Positions 24,897-34,815 of a DNA stretch of 64,000 nucleotides are shown here, piece after piece; within the stretch, counting starts at the first letter, position 1; each line of letters opens with the position of its first letter. Position numbers and translations under genes: made by a program. The notes under the pieces are model-generated. The model was not told the origin of the DNA. It did not search any database and saw only the letters and a program-made list of their open reading frames with translations. The stretch is from Blautia hominis. Its GTDB lineage: Bacteria; Bacillota; Clostridia; Lachnospirales; Lachnospiraceae. The DNA is taken from positions 976,385 to 1,040,384 of the forward strand of contig NQOF01000002.1 in the NCBI GenBank assembly GCA_002270465.1, read 5' to 3'.

Positions 24897-27800
24897 TCAC
24901 TGCATTCTTCTGCGCCCGTAATTTGCTTGGATATTTAAAAAACCGCTCTGCTCCAGTCTTGTGTAATATGTAAGGGCCTCCTGTCTCTTTCCTGTAAATT
25001 CGCAGATAAGCGCCATGAGATGAAGGGCTTCTGCACAGGTTTCCCCATGCGTGCCGCAGCAGACATCTTCACATTTCACAGCGTCCGATATAAGATGTAC
25101 CTGTTCTAATGCTTTCTCTCTTTGTCCGGTAAAAAGATACAGGATTCCCAGCTCATACAAACGTCTTCTGCGATACTTCCATTTTTTCAGCTCCGCTTCC
25201 CCATACTGTGCCTGCCACACAGACATGAGACGCTGCGCTGTCTTTTGGGCTTTTGCCTGTTTCCCGTTTCTCATATAAATTTCCGCCATTAGAAAACCGG
25301 CGTGGAAATACGCTTCGGTACCTGCTTTCGTCTCTTTCAGAACACTTTTAGCCATTTTCAGGGCTTCCCTCTCTTTACGGAGCAGATAGTAGGCATTATA
25401 GGAGGCCAAAAGCTTTGTTCTGCCGGGATTTTCCCTGCTTTTCAGGATATCATGGAGACAGAGACCGGCTTTCTCTCCCTCCCCCAGCCTGTAATATACC
25501 TGGGCTTTCCTGTAGAGAACTTCCTGTTCCTCTTCATAAGCCTTTCCGATCCAGTAAAATGCTGCGTTCAGATTCCCAAGCCTTATATAAACTTCAATAA
25601 GGGATTCTTTTGGAGAACGCCCGCCCGGAAACTGCTTCTGATGCTTCAGGTAGTATTCCTCGGCCTGATGAAAGCAGCCAGTCTCCATATAGCAATCCCC
25701 CAGATTGCCGTACACACGGACTTTGTCCTGTTCTCCAAGCACATGCTCCGCTTTTTTTCCTGCCTCAATGGCCTTCTCATACTCTTCCAGCATTCTGCAG
25801 CAGACGCAGATATTGTTGTGTGCATACACATTTTCAGGTTCCAGACGCAGTGCTTCCTCAAAATCCTTAACTGCCCTGCAGTAATGTGCAGCGGCCATAT
25901 GGAGCAGCCCCCGCTCCACATAGTAATAGGCCTCAGGCCGAAGTTCTAACTGTCTGTCCGCAAAGACAAGGGCTTTTTCATAATAAGCCAAATCCTCTTT
26001 CTCCTCCAGCAGATCCCGGTAGATTTCTGCCAGTTTACTGTTGGCCCGCCCATTTTCCGGATCGATCTCCAGGGTTTTATTCAAATAGACGGCAGCCTGT
26101 TCCATTTTGCCCAGTCTGTGAAAACATTCTCCGATACGGAACATGACCATATCCCCCTCCGGAAAATCCATTTCGCAGGATTGCAGGATCTTAAGTGCCT
26201 CCTGGTATTTTTCCAGATCAAACAAGAAGCTGCCTTTCATCCATTTGAAGAAAGGGCGGTCATCCTGTGCCAAGGCTCTGTTGATATAGGCCAGGGCTGC
26301 TTTACCGTCCCCCAGATTGTTCTGCACTCTGGCAGCCTCAGCGTAGATTTCTCCGCGGATCTTGGCATTTTCCCGGGACTCCTCCATACCGGCAAGAAGG
26401 GCAGCCGCGTCATCCAGGATTTTTTCTGCTTCGCCTCTGGTCTTTGCCTGCCTGCTGCGTGCACGCAGACGGAACAGGGAAAGCTTTGGTGTGGAGATAT
26501 TTTCATGCTCCGCCTGTTTTATAATATCCAGGACATCCTCAAACTGCCCGCTGCCGTCAAAGACTTCTGCTGTCATCTCATACAGAGGCGGATAAGCCGC
26601 AAAGATTTTCTTTGCCCGGTAAAAATCATCAATGACGCCCTGCCCTTCTTTTAAAGCTAAAAATGCCTCCATCCGGTTCACATATCCCCAAAAGTTCTCC
26701 GGCTCCAATTCCAGAAGCCGGTCACAGGCATCACCTGCTTCCCGGAACCGCTTCATCCTGTTTAACAGAAGCGCCTTCTGCAGATAGGCATCCGCATTCT
26801 TATCATAAAAGGCAATGGATGTTTCCAGCAGCTTTAACGCATGTTCCTCCTGCTGCATCACCTGCATCCAAGCCCTGCCCATAATATAGTAAGCCGCCGC
26901 GATCCGCTCCGGCACACGCAGTTTTTCCTCCTCCGGGAGAGAAGGTTCTTCTCTGCGGATACTTTGAATCCAGGCATTTCCTTCCTCCTCAGCTTTTTCA
27001 GGTATCCCGGCAGCAAAATAAAGCCGCTCCAGCACGCTGTGATATCCGGTCTCATTGGCCTCATCCGGCGTCACACCGGAAAGGCAGTCTATTCCTGCCT
27101 GATTTTCCTCATTCTGAAGGCAGCACCAGCCGAATTCAATATAATCCTCCATATCTGCAGTCTGACGTCTGAACTTCTCCTGATATGCTTCTATCAGGTG
27201 TCTGTTAATTTCTTTCAGACAGTGAAGCATATCCGGGTCCCGGGAGTTGACGCGGCTGGCACTGCTGATAAACTCTTTTGCCTTTTTGTACTCTTCTCTC
27301 CCCGCGTAATAGTTCCCCAGCCGCAGGTTCGTCACAAAATGGTCCGGATAACGGCTGTGTATCTTTTCATAGTTAGCCGCAGCGCGGTCCGTCTCCCCGC
27401 ATTCCCACAGGATACCGCTGCCAAGGATCAGGATCCTTATCTCGTCCGGATATTTTTCCAGGAGAAGGGATGCGGTCTGAAATGCATCCTCCTTCTCCCC
27501 CTTCAGCATCATGATCCTGGCTCTTTCCATCTCAGCAAGGGGATGGCGGATTTCCATCCCCTCCATATTTTTGATCAATTCTTCCGCCCGGGCTATGTTC
27601 TTTTCCTCCACAGCCTCATAGAGTTGAAAATAAGAGGCAGTCCAGGTATCATAGTCCACGTCATCCCGGCCTTCAAAATATTCATAAGGAAAATGTACCT
27701 CCCCATGTATCTGGCTCAGCATATACCGCACAAATTCCGCCGGAAGATGTTCCTCAAACGCATCCTTTTCCTCCTCTATCAGAAAATGCTCATCCAGTAT

Positions 27801-28193
27801 CCTCCAGATATCCGGCAAAAGCCGGAAATGCCCAGCCAGGAACCCAAAAAGCTTTGCCCTAACCTCCTCCTCGTCTGCCAGACTTTGGCATACATCTGCC
27901 CTGAGAAGGTCCTGCCAGCACACAGGGTTCATCCGTCTGGAAAATGAGCGGTAAACTGCCTCCACCTGCTCCATCCAAATATCGGTCTCTGTCTTTTCTT
28001 CCTGCCGCTGTCCATCCTCCGCTGTGCGGGCGTACTGCAGCGCAGTCTCATAAGCCTGGCGCAGCCGCTTAAATCCCTCCGGGTTGTCCTCCGGGTTATT
28101 ATCCGAAAGATGCGCTCTGTAAGCCTGCCGGATGCATGACTCATCCTTGATTGGCTCTGTTCCTAATATTTGAAAAGCCTGTTTAACCTCCAT
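24897..28193 (-). CDS. Large TPR protein with degenerate J domain (putative HscC co-chaperone)
   Basis: A 1098-aa soluble protein. Residues 3-55 have the helix pattern of a J domain (QAFQILGTEP..., IRQAYRAHL, GFKRLRQAYETAL). The canonical HPD tripeptide is replaced by Asn33-Pro34-Glu35. The rest is dominated by helical tetratricopeptide-like repeats (from about 220 to the end), with clear 34-residue units such as ALAYINRALAQDDR and AAVYLNKTLEIDPENG. GGGAGG precedes the ATG. It overlaps the GGDEF gene by 11 bp and ends 18 bp before hscC. The HPD loss resembles the divergent J domains of the DjlB/DjlC class; whether it still stimulates HscC is open. Confidence 0.85.
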   Translation of the reverse strand: MEVKQAFQILGTEPIKDESCIRQAYRAHLSDNNPEDNPEGFKRLRQAYETALQYARTAEDGQRQEEKTETDIWMEQVEAVYRSFSRRMNPVCWQDLLRADVCQSLADEEEVRAKLFGFLAGHFRLLPDIWRILDEHFLIEEEKDAFEEHLPAEFVRYMLSQIHGEVHFPYEYFEGRDDVDYDTWTASYFQLYEAVEEKNIARAEELIKNMEGMEIRHPLAEMERARIMMLKGEKEDAFQTASLLLEKYPDEIRILILGSGILWECGETDRAAANYEKIHSRYPDHFVTNLRLGNYYAGREEYKKAKEFISSASRVNSRDPDMLHCLKEINRHLIEAYQEKFRRQTADMEDYIEFGWCCLQNEENQAGIDCLSGVTPDEANETGYHSVLERLYFAAGIPEKAEEEGNAWIQSIRREEPSLPEEEKLRVPERIAAAYYIMGRAWMQVMQQEEHALKLLETSIAFYDKNADAYLQKALLLNRMKRFREAGDACDRLLELEPENFWGYVNRMEAFLALKEGQGVIDDFYRAKKIFAAYPPLYEMTAEVFDGSGQFEDVLDIIKQAEHENISTPKLSLFRLRARSRQAKTRGEAEKILDDAAALLAGMEESRENAKIRGEIYAEAARVQNNLGDGKAALAYINRALAQDDRPFFKWMKGSFLFDLEKYQEALKILQSCEMDFPEGDMVMFRIGECFHRLGKMEQAAVYLNKTLEIDPENGRANSKLAEIYRDLLEEKEDLAYYEKALVFADRQLELRPEAYYYVERGLLHMAAAHYCRAVKDFEEALRLEPENVYAHNNICVCCRMLEEYEKAIEAGKKAEHVLGEQDKVRVYGNLGDCYMETGCFHQAEEYYLKHQKQFPGGRSPKESLIEVYIRLGNLNAAFYWIGKAYEEEQEVLYRKAQVYYRLGEGEKAGLCLHDILKSRENPGRTKLLASYNAYYLLRKEREALKMAKSVLKETKAGTEAYFHAGFLMAEIYMRNGKQAKAQKTAQRLMSVWQAQYGEAELKKWKYRRRRLYELGILYLFTGQREKALEQVHLISDAVKCEDVCCGTHGETCAEALHLMALICEFTGKRQEALTYYTRLEQSGFLNIQANYGRRRMQ

Positions 28194-29925
28194 ATGTCCC
28201 TCCCGGTGTCTCCCGTCTTTTCTCAGCCGCCTGTAACTGCTTCATCTGCATCTTACAGTTGTACATTTTTCTGTCTGCGTGAATAAATGCCTTATCTATG
28301 CCTTCCTCACCGCTTTTCACATAACCGTAGGCAGCGGAGAAAGAAAACGCATATTCTCTGTCCGCTTTCTCCACCTCATCCAGGAATCCCCGGATCCGCT
28401 GATCAAATATCTCATCTGTCTCCCCTTCCCCTAAAACGCAGAACTCATCTCCTCCGATCCGGTATGTATGCAGCGGCTGTCCGAAATGCCTGTCCAAAAG
28501 CTGCGCAATGCGGATGATTGCCGCATCCCCCGCTTTGTGCCCGTATGTATCATTAATTTCTTTCAGGCCGTTCAGATCCACGATCATAACCACAGGCCTC
28601 TTCTCCGAATGTTCTGTCCTGTACTGCTCCATCTGCTTTTCAAATGCCGTTCTGTTTGGCAGATTGGTAAGGATGTCAAGATAGGCTATCTTTTTCAACG
28701 CCTCATTTTCGATCATACGGGTCTGTTCCTCTGAAGACTGTTTCACCACGGAATAGCCCAGGGAACAGATAAAGCATATAAGTCCCGCCTGTGTAAATCC
28801 CACATGACTCTGCATGGTCTTCTCAAAATAAAACCGGTAAATGTCCACAGCTCCCAATCCCGCGAAAGCAAAGCAGGCCACAAAGACAGAAATGTCCTCA
28901 ATCTTTTCCCCCCTTATTTTTTTCCGGATACAGATACCTGCCATTCCTATCACGATCAGCAGGAAGTTTATGTGGTTCATGGATACTGTCTGTGTATAAT
29001 CCATCACGTTTGCAAGCTGCAGAAACTGCATGACAAAATAGCAGACAATGGAAAACCAGTAAAGCCCTTTCATATAAGTGCTCTTTGAAAAGCTGTCAAA
29101 AGTCAGCAGAAAACTGATGGTAAGAACAGGCATCAGGCCGAACAGCAGATAAAGTACGTTCATACTCATCAAGATATTTCCGCTGAATATCTGTCCCACC
29201 CCTGATTTAAGCAGGATCCAGGTACAGGTAACAATAGCAAAGATGCCAAGATACCGGATTCGGCTCACGGTCCGGGCTTCTCTGAAGAAGAAGCTGCTCA
29301 TGATCAGAAGCACTCCCATAATAAACAAAAATAAGTCCACCAGAAGAGAGACCATCTTCTGCTTTGCCACCATAAATACAAGCGACGTTTTCGTGCCCAT
29401 ATACACAAGCTCCTGCTTGCCGGAATAGGAATCATACACCCCTTTTGTCTCAATGCGCAGTTCCTTTCCTTCCCAATCCGCGGGAAGCCTGGTAAACTGC
29501 CATGCGCTGCCCACAGAAAAATGCACAGGCATACTCTGCCCATACCCAAAGGTATAGAGCAGTTCTCCGTCCAGATAAATTTTAATCCTCTGATGGGAGG
29601 AATGAAACATGATCATATTGCAGTAGGAATCCTGTGCTTCCAAAGTTTTTGTGTAGGAAACCGTCTCTTTTTTTGACGCAGTGCTGTCCATCGGAAGTGT
29701 TACCAATGACTTCTCCTGACTGCGTTCCATTGTCCATCCGTCACGGAGCGTATATACATTTTCATTGTCAAACCCAATATTAATTGCAGCAGTCTCTCCA
29801 TTCATCCAGATAAGGAGCACTATGACCATTGCCAGTATGAGATAAAGCGCAAACACCCTCAATCTCTCTTTGCTCTTCTCCTTCAACTCTGCTGCCGGTA
29901 TTTTTCCGTTCTGCCGATCCCTCAT
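28183..29925 (-). CDS. Membrane diguanylate cyclase with 7TM-type sensor
   Basis: A 580-aa protein. TM1 is at about 23-41 and an extracytoplasmic beta-rich domain spans about 50-185 (carbohydrate-binding-like, of the 7TMR-DISM type). About seven TM segments follow (190-395), then a GGDEF domain (405-565). The catalytic motif GGDEF (491-495) and DLNGLKEINDTYGHKAGD are intact; no RxxD inhibitory site precedes GGDEF, so product inhibition is not expected. It should make cyclic-di-GMP in response to an outside signal. It is the first gene of the operon leading into the TPR protein, hscC and the amidohydrolase. Confidence 0.9.
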   Translation of the reverse strand: MRDRQNGKIPAAELKEKSKERLRVFALYLILAMVIVLLIWMNGETAAINIGFDNENVYTLRDGWTMERSQEKSLVTLPMDSTASKKETVSYTKTLEAQDSYCNMIMFHSSHQRIKIYLDGELLYTFGYGQSMPVHFSVGSAWQFTRLPADWEGKELRIETKGVYDSYSGKQELVYMGTKTSLVFMVAKQKMVSLLVDLFLFIMGVLLIMSSFFFREARTVSRIRYLGIFAIVTCTWILLKSGVGQIFSGNILMSMNVLYLLFGLMPVLTISFLLTFDSFSKSTYMKGLYWFSIVCYFVMQFLQLANVMDYTQTVSMNHINFLLIVIGMAGICIRKKIRGEKIEDISVFVACFAFAGLGAVDIYRFYFEKTMQSHVGFTQAGLICFICSLGYSVVKQSSEEQTRMIENEALKKIAYLDILTNLPNRTAFEKQMEQYRTEHSEKRPVVMIVDLNGLKEINDTYGHKAGDAAIIRIAQLLDRHFGQPLHTYRIGGDEFCVLGEGETDEIFDQRIRGFLDEVEKADREYAFSFSAAYGYVKSGEEGIDKAFIHADRKMYNCKMQMKQLQAAEKRRETPGGTYGG

Positions 29926-30020
29926 AGGCTGCTCCCTCCGCTGCTGTCCTAACCGTTTATCTCTTCATGCCTTCCCGGCTTTGTTTTATTAATTATAGCA
30001 TAAGAAAAAGCATAAAAAAA

Positions 30021-30052
30021 CACCAACAGAGCCTGTTTTTTCTCTGTTGGTG
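30021..30052 (-). terminator. Terminator of the chemosensory operon
   Basis: An 11-bp stem CACCAACAGAG/CTCTGTTGGTG is followed on the minus strand by UUUUUUU. It lies about 180 nt past the cheW stop, beyond a repeat element. Confidence 0.85.
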
Positions 30053-30060
30053 CATCAACG

Positions 30061-30203
30061 GTTACTGTTCACAGGCCACTGTACCGGGAGGCGTTTTCAT
30101 ACCGGAAGCATGAAAATCCCGAGGCAGCCAGCGCGATATGGGGCAGAAGGCTCCATATCTGTGCATCGCGAAGCGTGTTACTGGACACGGAGTAAACAGT
30201 AAC
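30061..30203 (+). repeat. Intergenic repeat, type A copy 2
   Basis: 143 bp with perfect 9-bp terminal inverted repeats (GTTACTGTT / AACAGTAAC). It is in opposite orientation to the copy at 1130-1273 and about nine-tenths identical to it. It contains internal complementary pairs (TTTTCAT...ATGAAAA; ATATGG...CCATAT) and the core TGCATCGCGAAGCGTGTTACTG. It lies between cheW and the operon terminator in a 308-bp gap, so it would be transcribed as part of the chemosensory mRNA. Confidence 0.82.
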
Positions 30204-30233
30204 CATCAACACTTCCTAAACTGGGGGATACGG

Positions 30234-30677
30234 TCAGGGATAAAAGACCATGCCTTCCAGTGTCTTTTCCACATCAATGACGGAAAACAATTTGTCCCTG
30301 AACCGGTAAAGGCCCTTCTCTTTCCATCTCTCTGAAGCAGCGACGCCCAGTGGATTTGTTATCTTTTCCGCATCGGTATAGGAGATGATGTACGGCTCTC
30401 TGGAAAGCCGGATGCCCAGAAAATACTTCCGGTGCTTTACGATCACCACGATCACCCGGCTCTGATTCCCCTCATCCGCTTCCTGTGCCTCCTCTATCCT
30501 TATGACAGGAATCATAGCTCCCTTGTAGCTGCACACCCCCTCAAAATCCAGTGGCATACACGGGATCTTTGAAATCTTAAAGTCATAGCTGATCTCCACC
30601 ACGCAGGAAAAGTCCACTGCATAATTTTTTCTGCTGCCGGGAAAACACAGGATTTCCGTTATCTCACTCTCGCTCAT
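30234..30677 (-). CDS. cheW: CheW coupling protein
   Basis: A 147-aa single CheW domain (ILCFPGSRKNYAVDFSCVVEI, then PVIRIEE and FLGIRLS) that would couple receptors to CheA. It starts inside the cheA 3' end with AAGGAGG upstream and is the last gene of the chemosensory operon. It is the most canonical of the three CheW-type proteins here. Confidence 0.9.
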   Translation of the reverse strand: MSESEITEILCFPGSRKNYAVDFSCVVEISYDFKISKIPCMPLDFEGVCSYKGAMIPVIRIEEAQEADEGNQSRVIVVIVKHRKYFLGIRLSREPYIISYTDAEKITNPLGVAASERWKEKGLYRFRDKLFSVIDVEKTLEGMVFYP

Positions 30678-32730
30678 GGACTGCCTCCTTCGTAAACTTT
30701 TCGATCAGGGTTTCAATATCAAGGGCCGCACATATTTTGCCGTTCCCCATAATACTGCATCCGCTGATGCCCGTATGCCGCCTAAAGCCAGGGCCAAACA
30801 GAGCCGGAAGCTGCTTTACCACGATCCTCTTCTGCTCATACATAGAGTCAATGATAAGAACCCCCTCCCGTTTGGCGCTTTTTACATATACCAAAAGGGA
30901 GGTGTCGGGATATGCACCCTCTATCCGGTAAGCTTCCCTCAAATCCAGCAGGGGAAGCATCCGGCTGTCATACAGGATATACTTTTTGTCATTTCTCCAG
31001 TGTATAAAATCCCTGTTCTCCTCATAGCTGAAGAAGCGCTGTACATATCTGGATGGAACAGAAAAGCGGTATTCTCCCACCCGGAACCTGGTACACTCAA
31101 TCGTGGCCAGGGACAGGGGGAGCGTGATCGTGAAGGTGCTTCCCTTCCCCTCCTCACTCTGGATATACAGATGGCCTCCTGCCTCCTCCAGAATACTCTT
31201 CACCACATCCAGACCAACGCCCCGGCCTGAATACTCTGTCACCTCCTGATTGGTGGTAAACCCGGGGGAGAGGATCAGTTCCAGCGTCTCCTGGGCATCG
31301 TACTCTTCTTCCGGTTTTGTAAGGAGATGTTTTTCCTTGGCTTTTTCCAGGATCTTTGCTAAGTTTATGCCTCTTCCGTCATCGGTAACGGAAATCATCA
31401 GCTCACCTATGGTATTTTCCGCACTGAAAGTAATGCTGCCTTTAGGATTCTTACCTGCTGCCTCACGCTCTTTCGGAAGTTCCAGTCCATGGTCCACCGC
31501 GTTTCTGATAATATGGAGCAGCGATTCTGAGACATAGTCCACCACACTTTTATCCGCTTCAATATCGCCGCAGTTTACGATCAGTTCCGCTTCTTTTCCC
31601 TGGTCCCTGCAGATATCCCGCAGAATCCGCTTCAGCTTTGGTATGACCTTTGACACGGGGACCATACGGATCTCCATGACGGTGCGCTCCATCTCCTCGA
31701 TCAGACGGTTGACCTGATAGGCCGTCCCTTCTCTTATATCATCCATACCACGGCTTTTCAGCTCCTCATCCAGGGTCAGCATCAGTATCAGCAGTTCTCC
31801 CGACAGGTTTTGAAGTCTGTCCAAACGGTCTGTCCGTACATTGAGAAACTCCACCTCTTTTGTCTCCAAAGGACTGTCCGCTTTCTGTGCTTTCTTTTCC
31901 GGCGGCGCTTCCGGTTTCTTCTCTTCATCTCTTAGGACTTCATGATCCTTTACAAAAAGTCCGCGTCTGACTGCATCCAGGACTTCTTCCTTTTTATCAC
32001 TTTCAAAGCGGATGAAAACCCCGTTTTTGTTGATATACTCTGCTCCCTGCTGAGATTTTTCCAAATCCTGGGGATAGCTCTCCACACTGCTGCAGAGACT
32101 TCCGATCTTTCTGATGATCATATAGGCACGGATGTTCTCCATACGGCAGCCTTCTTCAAACCGGATCCGTATGACAACACCTGGCTTTTTCTGAAAGATT
32201 TCCGGGATTCCCACGGGTATGAATCCCGCTTTTTTCTCTGTATTTTCTGTCTGGGCGGTAACCGGATCTACTTCGGATGGCTTCTGCATATCCTGGCCAT
32301 CTTTTACGCCATTTGGTTCCTCCAGACTTTTCAGATAGTCTTCTATTTTCTTCTCTATCTCGTTTGTATCCCTTGGAGAATAATGATCCTCCGGCATCTG
32401 TTTCAGTTCATTCTCCACAAAATCAGACACTTTAAACAGCAGGTCAAACAGTTCCGGCTTTATCCGGCTGATTTCCCCCTTCTGCTCCCTGTAATAGGAA
32501 AAAAGGTCTTCCAGTTTATGCGCCATGCCGGACAGGGCGTGAAGCCCCATCATGGCAGAAGAGCTTTTGATGGTGTGCATGATCCTGAAAACCGTATTGA
32601 TATCATCCTCCGAAAACGTCTTATTTTTATCCGCTTCCAGCAAAACTCCGTTTAGCTGTTCCATAAGCTGTCGTGTCTCCAGAAGGTAGACCTCCAGCAT
32701 TTCTTCTGCATCTGCATCGAAATATCCCAT
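30664..32730 (-). CDS. cheA: Chemotaxis-type histidine kinase CheA
   Basis: A 688-aa kinase with all CheA parts. The P1 Hpt domain has phospho-acceptor His52 in MHTIKSSSAMMG. A P2-like domain lies at about 185-260 after a linker, and the P3 dimerisation helix starts at about 298 (RLDRLQNLSGELL). P4 ATPase has HIIRNAVDHGLE (406-417), VTDDGRGI and YSGRGVGLDV, and the P5 CheW-like domain covers about 540-680. It would phosphorylate CheY and probably the adjacent REC-GGDEF protein. It is cotranscribed and coupled to cheW. Confidence 0.95.
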   Translation of the reverse strand: MGYFDADAEEMLEVYLLETRQLMEQLNGVLLEADKNKTFSEDDINTVFRIMHTIKSSSAMMGLHALSGMAHKLEDLFSYYREQKGEISRIKPELFDLLFKVSDFVENELKQMPEDHYSPRDTNEIEKKIEDYLKSLEEPNGVKDGQDMQKPSEVDPVTAQTENTEKKAGFIPVGIPEIFQKKPGVVIRIRFEEGCRMENIRAYMIIRKIGSLCSSVESYPQDLEKSQQGAEYINKNGVFIRFESDKKEEVLDAVRRGLFVKDHEVLRDEEKKPEAPPEKKAQKADSPLETKEVEFLNVRTDRLDRLQNLSGELLILMLTLDEELKSRGMDDIREGTAYQVNRLIEEMERTVMEIRMVPVSKVIPKLKRILRDICRDQGKEAELIVNCGDIEADKSVVDYVSESLLHIIRNAVDHGLELPKEREAAGKNPKGSITFSAENTIGELMISVTDDGRGINLAKILEKAKEKHLLTKPEEEYDAQETLELILSPGFTTNQEVTEYSGRGVGLDVVKSILEEAGGHLYIQSEEGKGSTFTITLPLSLATIECTRFRVGEYRFSVPSRYVQRFFSYEENRDFIHWRNDKKYILYDSRMLPLLDLREAYRIEGAYPDTSLLVYVKSAKREGVLIIDSMYEQKRIVVKQLPALFGPGFRRHTGISGCSIMGNGKICAALDIETLIEKFTKEAVHERE

Positions 32731-32743
32731 ATCTGCTCACCGC

Positions 32744-33685
32744 TCACCGTATGTCCTTGTACCAGACACTGCAGTTCTTTCCGTTTCGTTTCCCGTAGTA
32801 AAGTGCCTTATCCGCACAGTTGACGCTGTCCTCTATCCTGTCCGGTTCCTTATAAGTATGTAGTCCCATAGTCAGTGTGCAGGAGAATTCTCCGTCCGGA
32901 TGATAGATCCGAAATGCCTCCACTTCCCTGCGGATGCGCTCACTGATCTCAAAAGCCTCCTCCTCCGTCACGGCGAAGAGGACGATCAGGAACTCTTCCC
33001 CGCCCCAGCGGATGACCCTGTGGTCCCTGCACTGTTCTTCCAGTATATTGGCAATGCACACAAGGGCTGCATCCCCGGCGTCGTGACCGTATGTATCATT
33101 GATCTTCTTAAAGTCATCAATATCTGCCATGATCAGAACTTCCGTGGCTTTCTCCGCATTGTGGTCTCTCATATCCTCCATTAGATTTCCAACCACATAT
33201 CTCCTGTTGTACAGGCCGGTAAGGCCGTCCCTGAAAGCCATAAAATTCAGCTTTTCCATATTGGTGAGCAGTTCTTTATTCTGCCGGTTCAGGATATCCT
33301 TCTGCTTTTTCATTTCCAGATGCGCATGGACCCTGGACCGCAGTTCCGCGGTGGCGAAGGGCTTCTTAATGTAATCACACGCCCCCATGGAAAATCCTTT
33401 TACCACATCCTCGTCCCTGTCTTTAGAGGTGAGGAACAGAACTGCTGCTTCGTTCTGGCCTACTTCCTTCAGTTTTCCGATCAGCTCATATCCCTCAATA
33501 TCCGGCAGCACCACATCCAGAAGGATCAGATCCGGCTGATACTGCATAGCCATATCCACAGCCTCCTGCCCATTATGTGCCTCACAGAGAAAAACAGGCT
33601 CTTCTTTCAGTGCTGTCTGAATCTGTTTACATACCATCAGGCTGTCATCAACAGCCAAAACGATATTCTTACCATTAAAATCCAT
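32744..33685 (-). CDS. Response regulator with GGDEF output (diguanylate cyclase)
   Basis: A 313-aa protein. The REC domain (7-125) has phospho-acceptor Asp57 (LILLDVVLPD), acidic pocket D13-D14, and Lys108 in KKPF. A short coiled coil leads to a GGDEF domain (148-310) with active motif GGEEF (228-232) and IDDFKKINDTYGHDAGD. The inhibitory RxxD site is absent (CRDH at that place). It is encoded directly upstream of cheA, so phosphorylation by CheA would switch on cyclic-di-GMP synthesis, in the manner of WspR (inference). Confidence 0.92.
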   Translation of the reverse strand: MDFNGKNIVLAVDDSLMVCKQIQTALKEEPVFLCEAHNGQEAVDMAMQYQPDLILLDVVLPDIEGYELIGKLKEVGQNEAAVLFLTSKDRDEDVVKGFSMGACDYIKKPFATAELRSRVHAHLEMKKQKDILNRQNKELLTNMEKLNFMAFRDGLTGLYNRRYVVGNLMEDMRDHNAEKATEVLIMADIDDFKKINDTYGHDAGDAALVCIANILEEQCRDHRVIRWGGEEFLIVLFAVTEEEAFEISERIRREVEAFRIYHPDGEFSCTLTMGLHTYKEPDRIEDSVNCADKALYYGKRNGKNCSVWYKDIR

Positions 33686-33704
33686 ATCTGCCTCCCATAC
33701 TCTA

Positions 33705-34181
33705 TTATAAATTTACTGTTTTTCTTCTTACTGTTTTTACCTGGACTGTGCCGTCATCTGCACAAAATTCCAGGGTCCTGCCATAATCGGCCCCTGTATC
33801 CTCGGCAATGATGCGGATACCTGCCATACGCAGTGTCTGCCTGACAGCCGCCGTGTTCTTTTCACCGATATCCCATGCCGCGCTGCCTGTACGGAACATT
33901 TTGGCTCCCCCGGCAATCTTAGCCGTCATCCTTTTTTTGTCAGCTCCGTGTTTCTGCATTTCCGTGACCAGTGCGGGAATCCCGCTTTTTGCAAACTTAT
34001 AGGGATTACTTTTTACGGTAGCGCTGTTCTCATCCGGCAGCACGATATGAGCAAGTCCGGCTATTTTTATTTTGCTGTCGTACAGGCAGATGCCCACACA
34101 GGACCCCAGTGCGTAAGTGACCAGCATCTGTCCCCCAAAGGCAATCCGGCCTTCCGCAATACCTACTGTAATTTTATCCAT
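33705..34181 (-). CDS. cheD: Chemoreceptor glutamine deamidase CheD
   Basis: A 158-aa protein. The catalytic Cys in TYALGSCVGICLYD and His in GLAHIVLPD are present, as is the Thr region of the deamidase fold. CheD modifies receptors and binds CheC. Start MDKITVGIAEG is set by GAGGAG inside the cheC 3' end; the genes overlap by 8 bp, so CheC and CheD are made together. Confidence 0.93.
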   Translation of the reverse strand: MDKITVGIAEGRIAFGGQMLVTYALGSCVGICLYDSKIKIAGLAHIVLPDENSATVKSNPYKFAKSGIPALVTEMQKHGADKKRMTAKIAGGAKMFRTGSAAWDIGEKNTAAVRQTLRMAGIRIIAEDTGADYGRTLEFCADDGTVQVKTVRRKTVNL

Positions 34182-34797
34182 TTTGCAACTCCTCAAGTTT
34201 CCGGAGCAGATCATGCAGTGTCTCCATTTCCGGAAGGAACAGGATACGGCCTGAAAAGGTTCCTGTATCCATACAGAACACATTGTCTATCATCAAAAGT
34301 TCCTCACTTGTTCTTAGAAAACGTGACATGGCGGCAGTGAGTATGGCGCCGCCCATATCAACGCTGATCTGGGGAACCGAAACATCCATCTCCATATCCA
34401 GAAGCTGGGACAAGGCCCGGATATAAGAGCCGCACATAATGTTCCCCAGTTCCAGCAGCAGGGATTCCTCCATCTCTGTCAGGCTGGTGAAATCCGTTAT
34501 CTCCTCACCCAGTACCAGGTGCACCACCTGGCCGGTAAACGTCTCATCCAGAAGGAAGAGAAACATACCGTTTATCTCCCCGAAAACTTCCACCATAATT
34601 CCCGTGAGCGGTGTTTCCGCTTCGGCAATGATCTCTGTTATCCGCTGAAAAGGCAATACTCTCAGATTGGGCGTATCAATCTCCAGCGGACAGTTCAGAA
34701 GCTGAGACAGGGCATTGACCGCATTTCCGGTCCCGATGTTGCCCAGCTCCTTTATAAAATCCTTAGAAAGTTCCTCCAATTCCACTTCACAATTCAT
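34174..34797 (-). CDS. cheC: CheY-P phosphatase CheC
   Basis: A 207-aa protein with both phosphatase helices: DFIKELGNIGTGNAVNALSQ near the N-terminus and LLELGNIMCGSYIRALSQLL in the middle. Each keeps the E-x-x-N pair. CheC dephosphorylates CheY-P, and its activity rises on binding CheD. Both sites look intact. It sits between the receptor gene and cheD. Confidence 0.93.
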   Translation of the reverse strand: MNCEVELEELSKDFIKELGNIGTGNAVNALSQLLNCPLEIDTPNLRVLPFQRITEIIAEAETPLTGIMVEVFGEINGMFLFLLDETFTGQVVHLVLGEEITDFTSLTEMEESLLLELGNIMCGSYIRALSQLLDMEMDVSVPQISVDMGGAILTAAMSRFLRTSEELLMIDNVFCMDTGTFSGRILFLPEMETLHDLLRKLEELQNG

Positions 34798-34815
34798 TCT
34801 CTTCCCCTTTATCCG

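Noticed and set aside
26841-27947. 368-aa plus-strand open frame opposite the TPR gene
   Set aside because: Low-complexity antisense product without a ribosome site; the minus-strand TPR pattern is clear.
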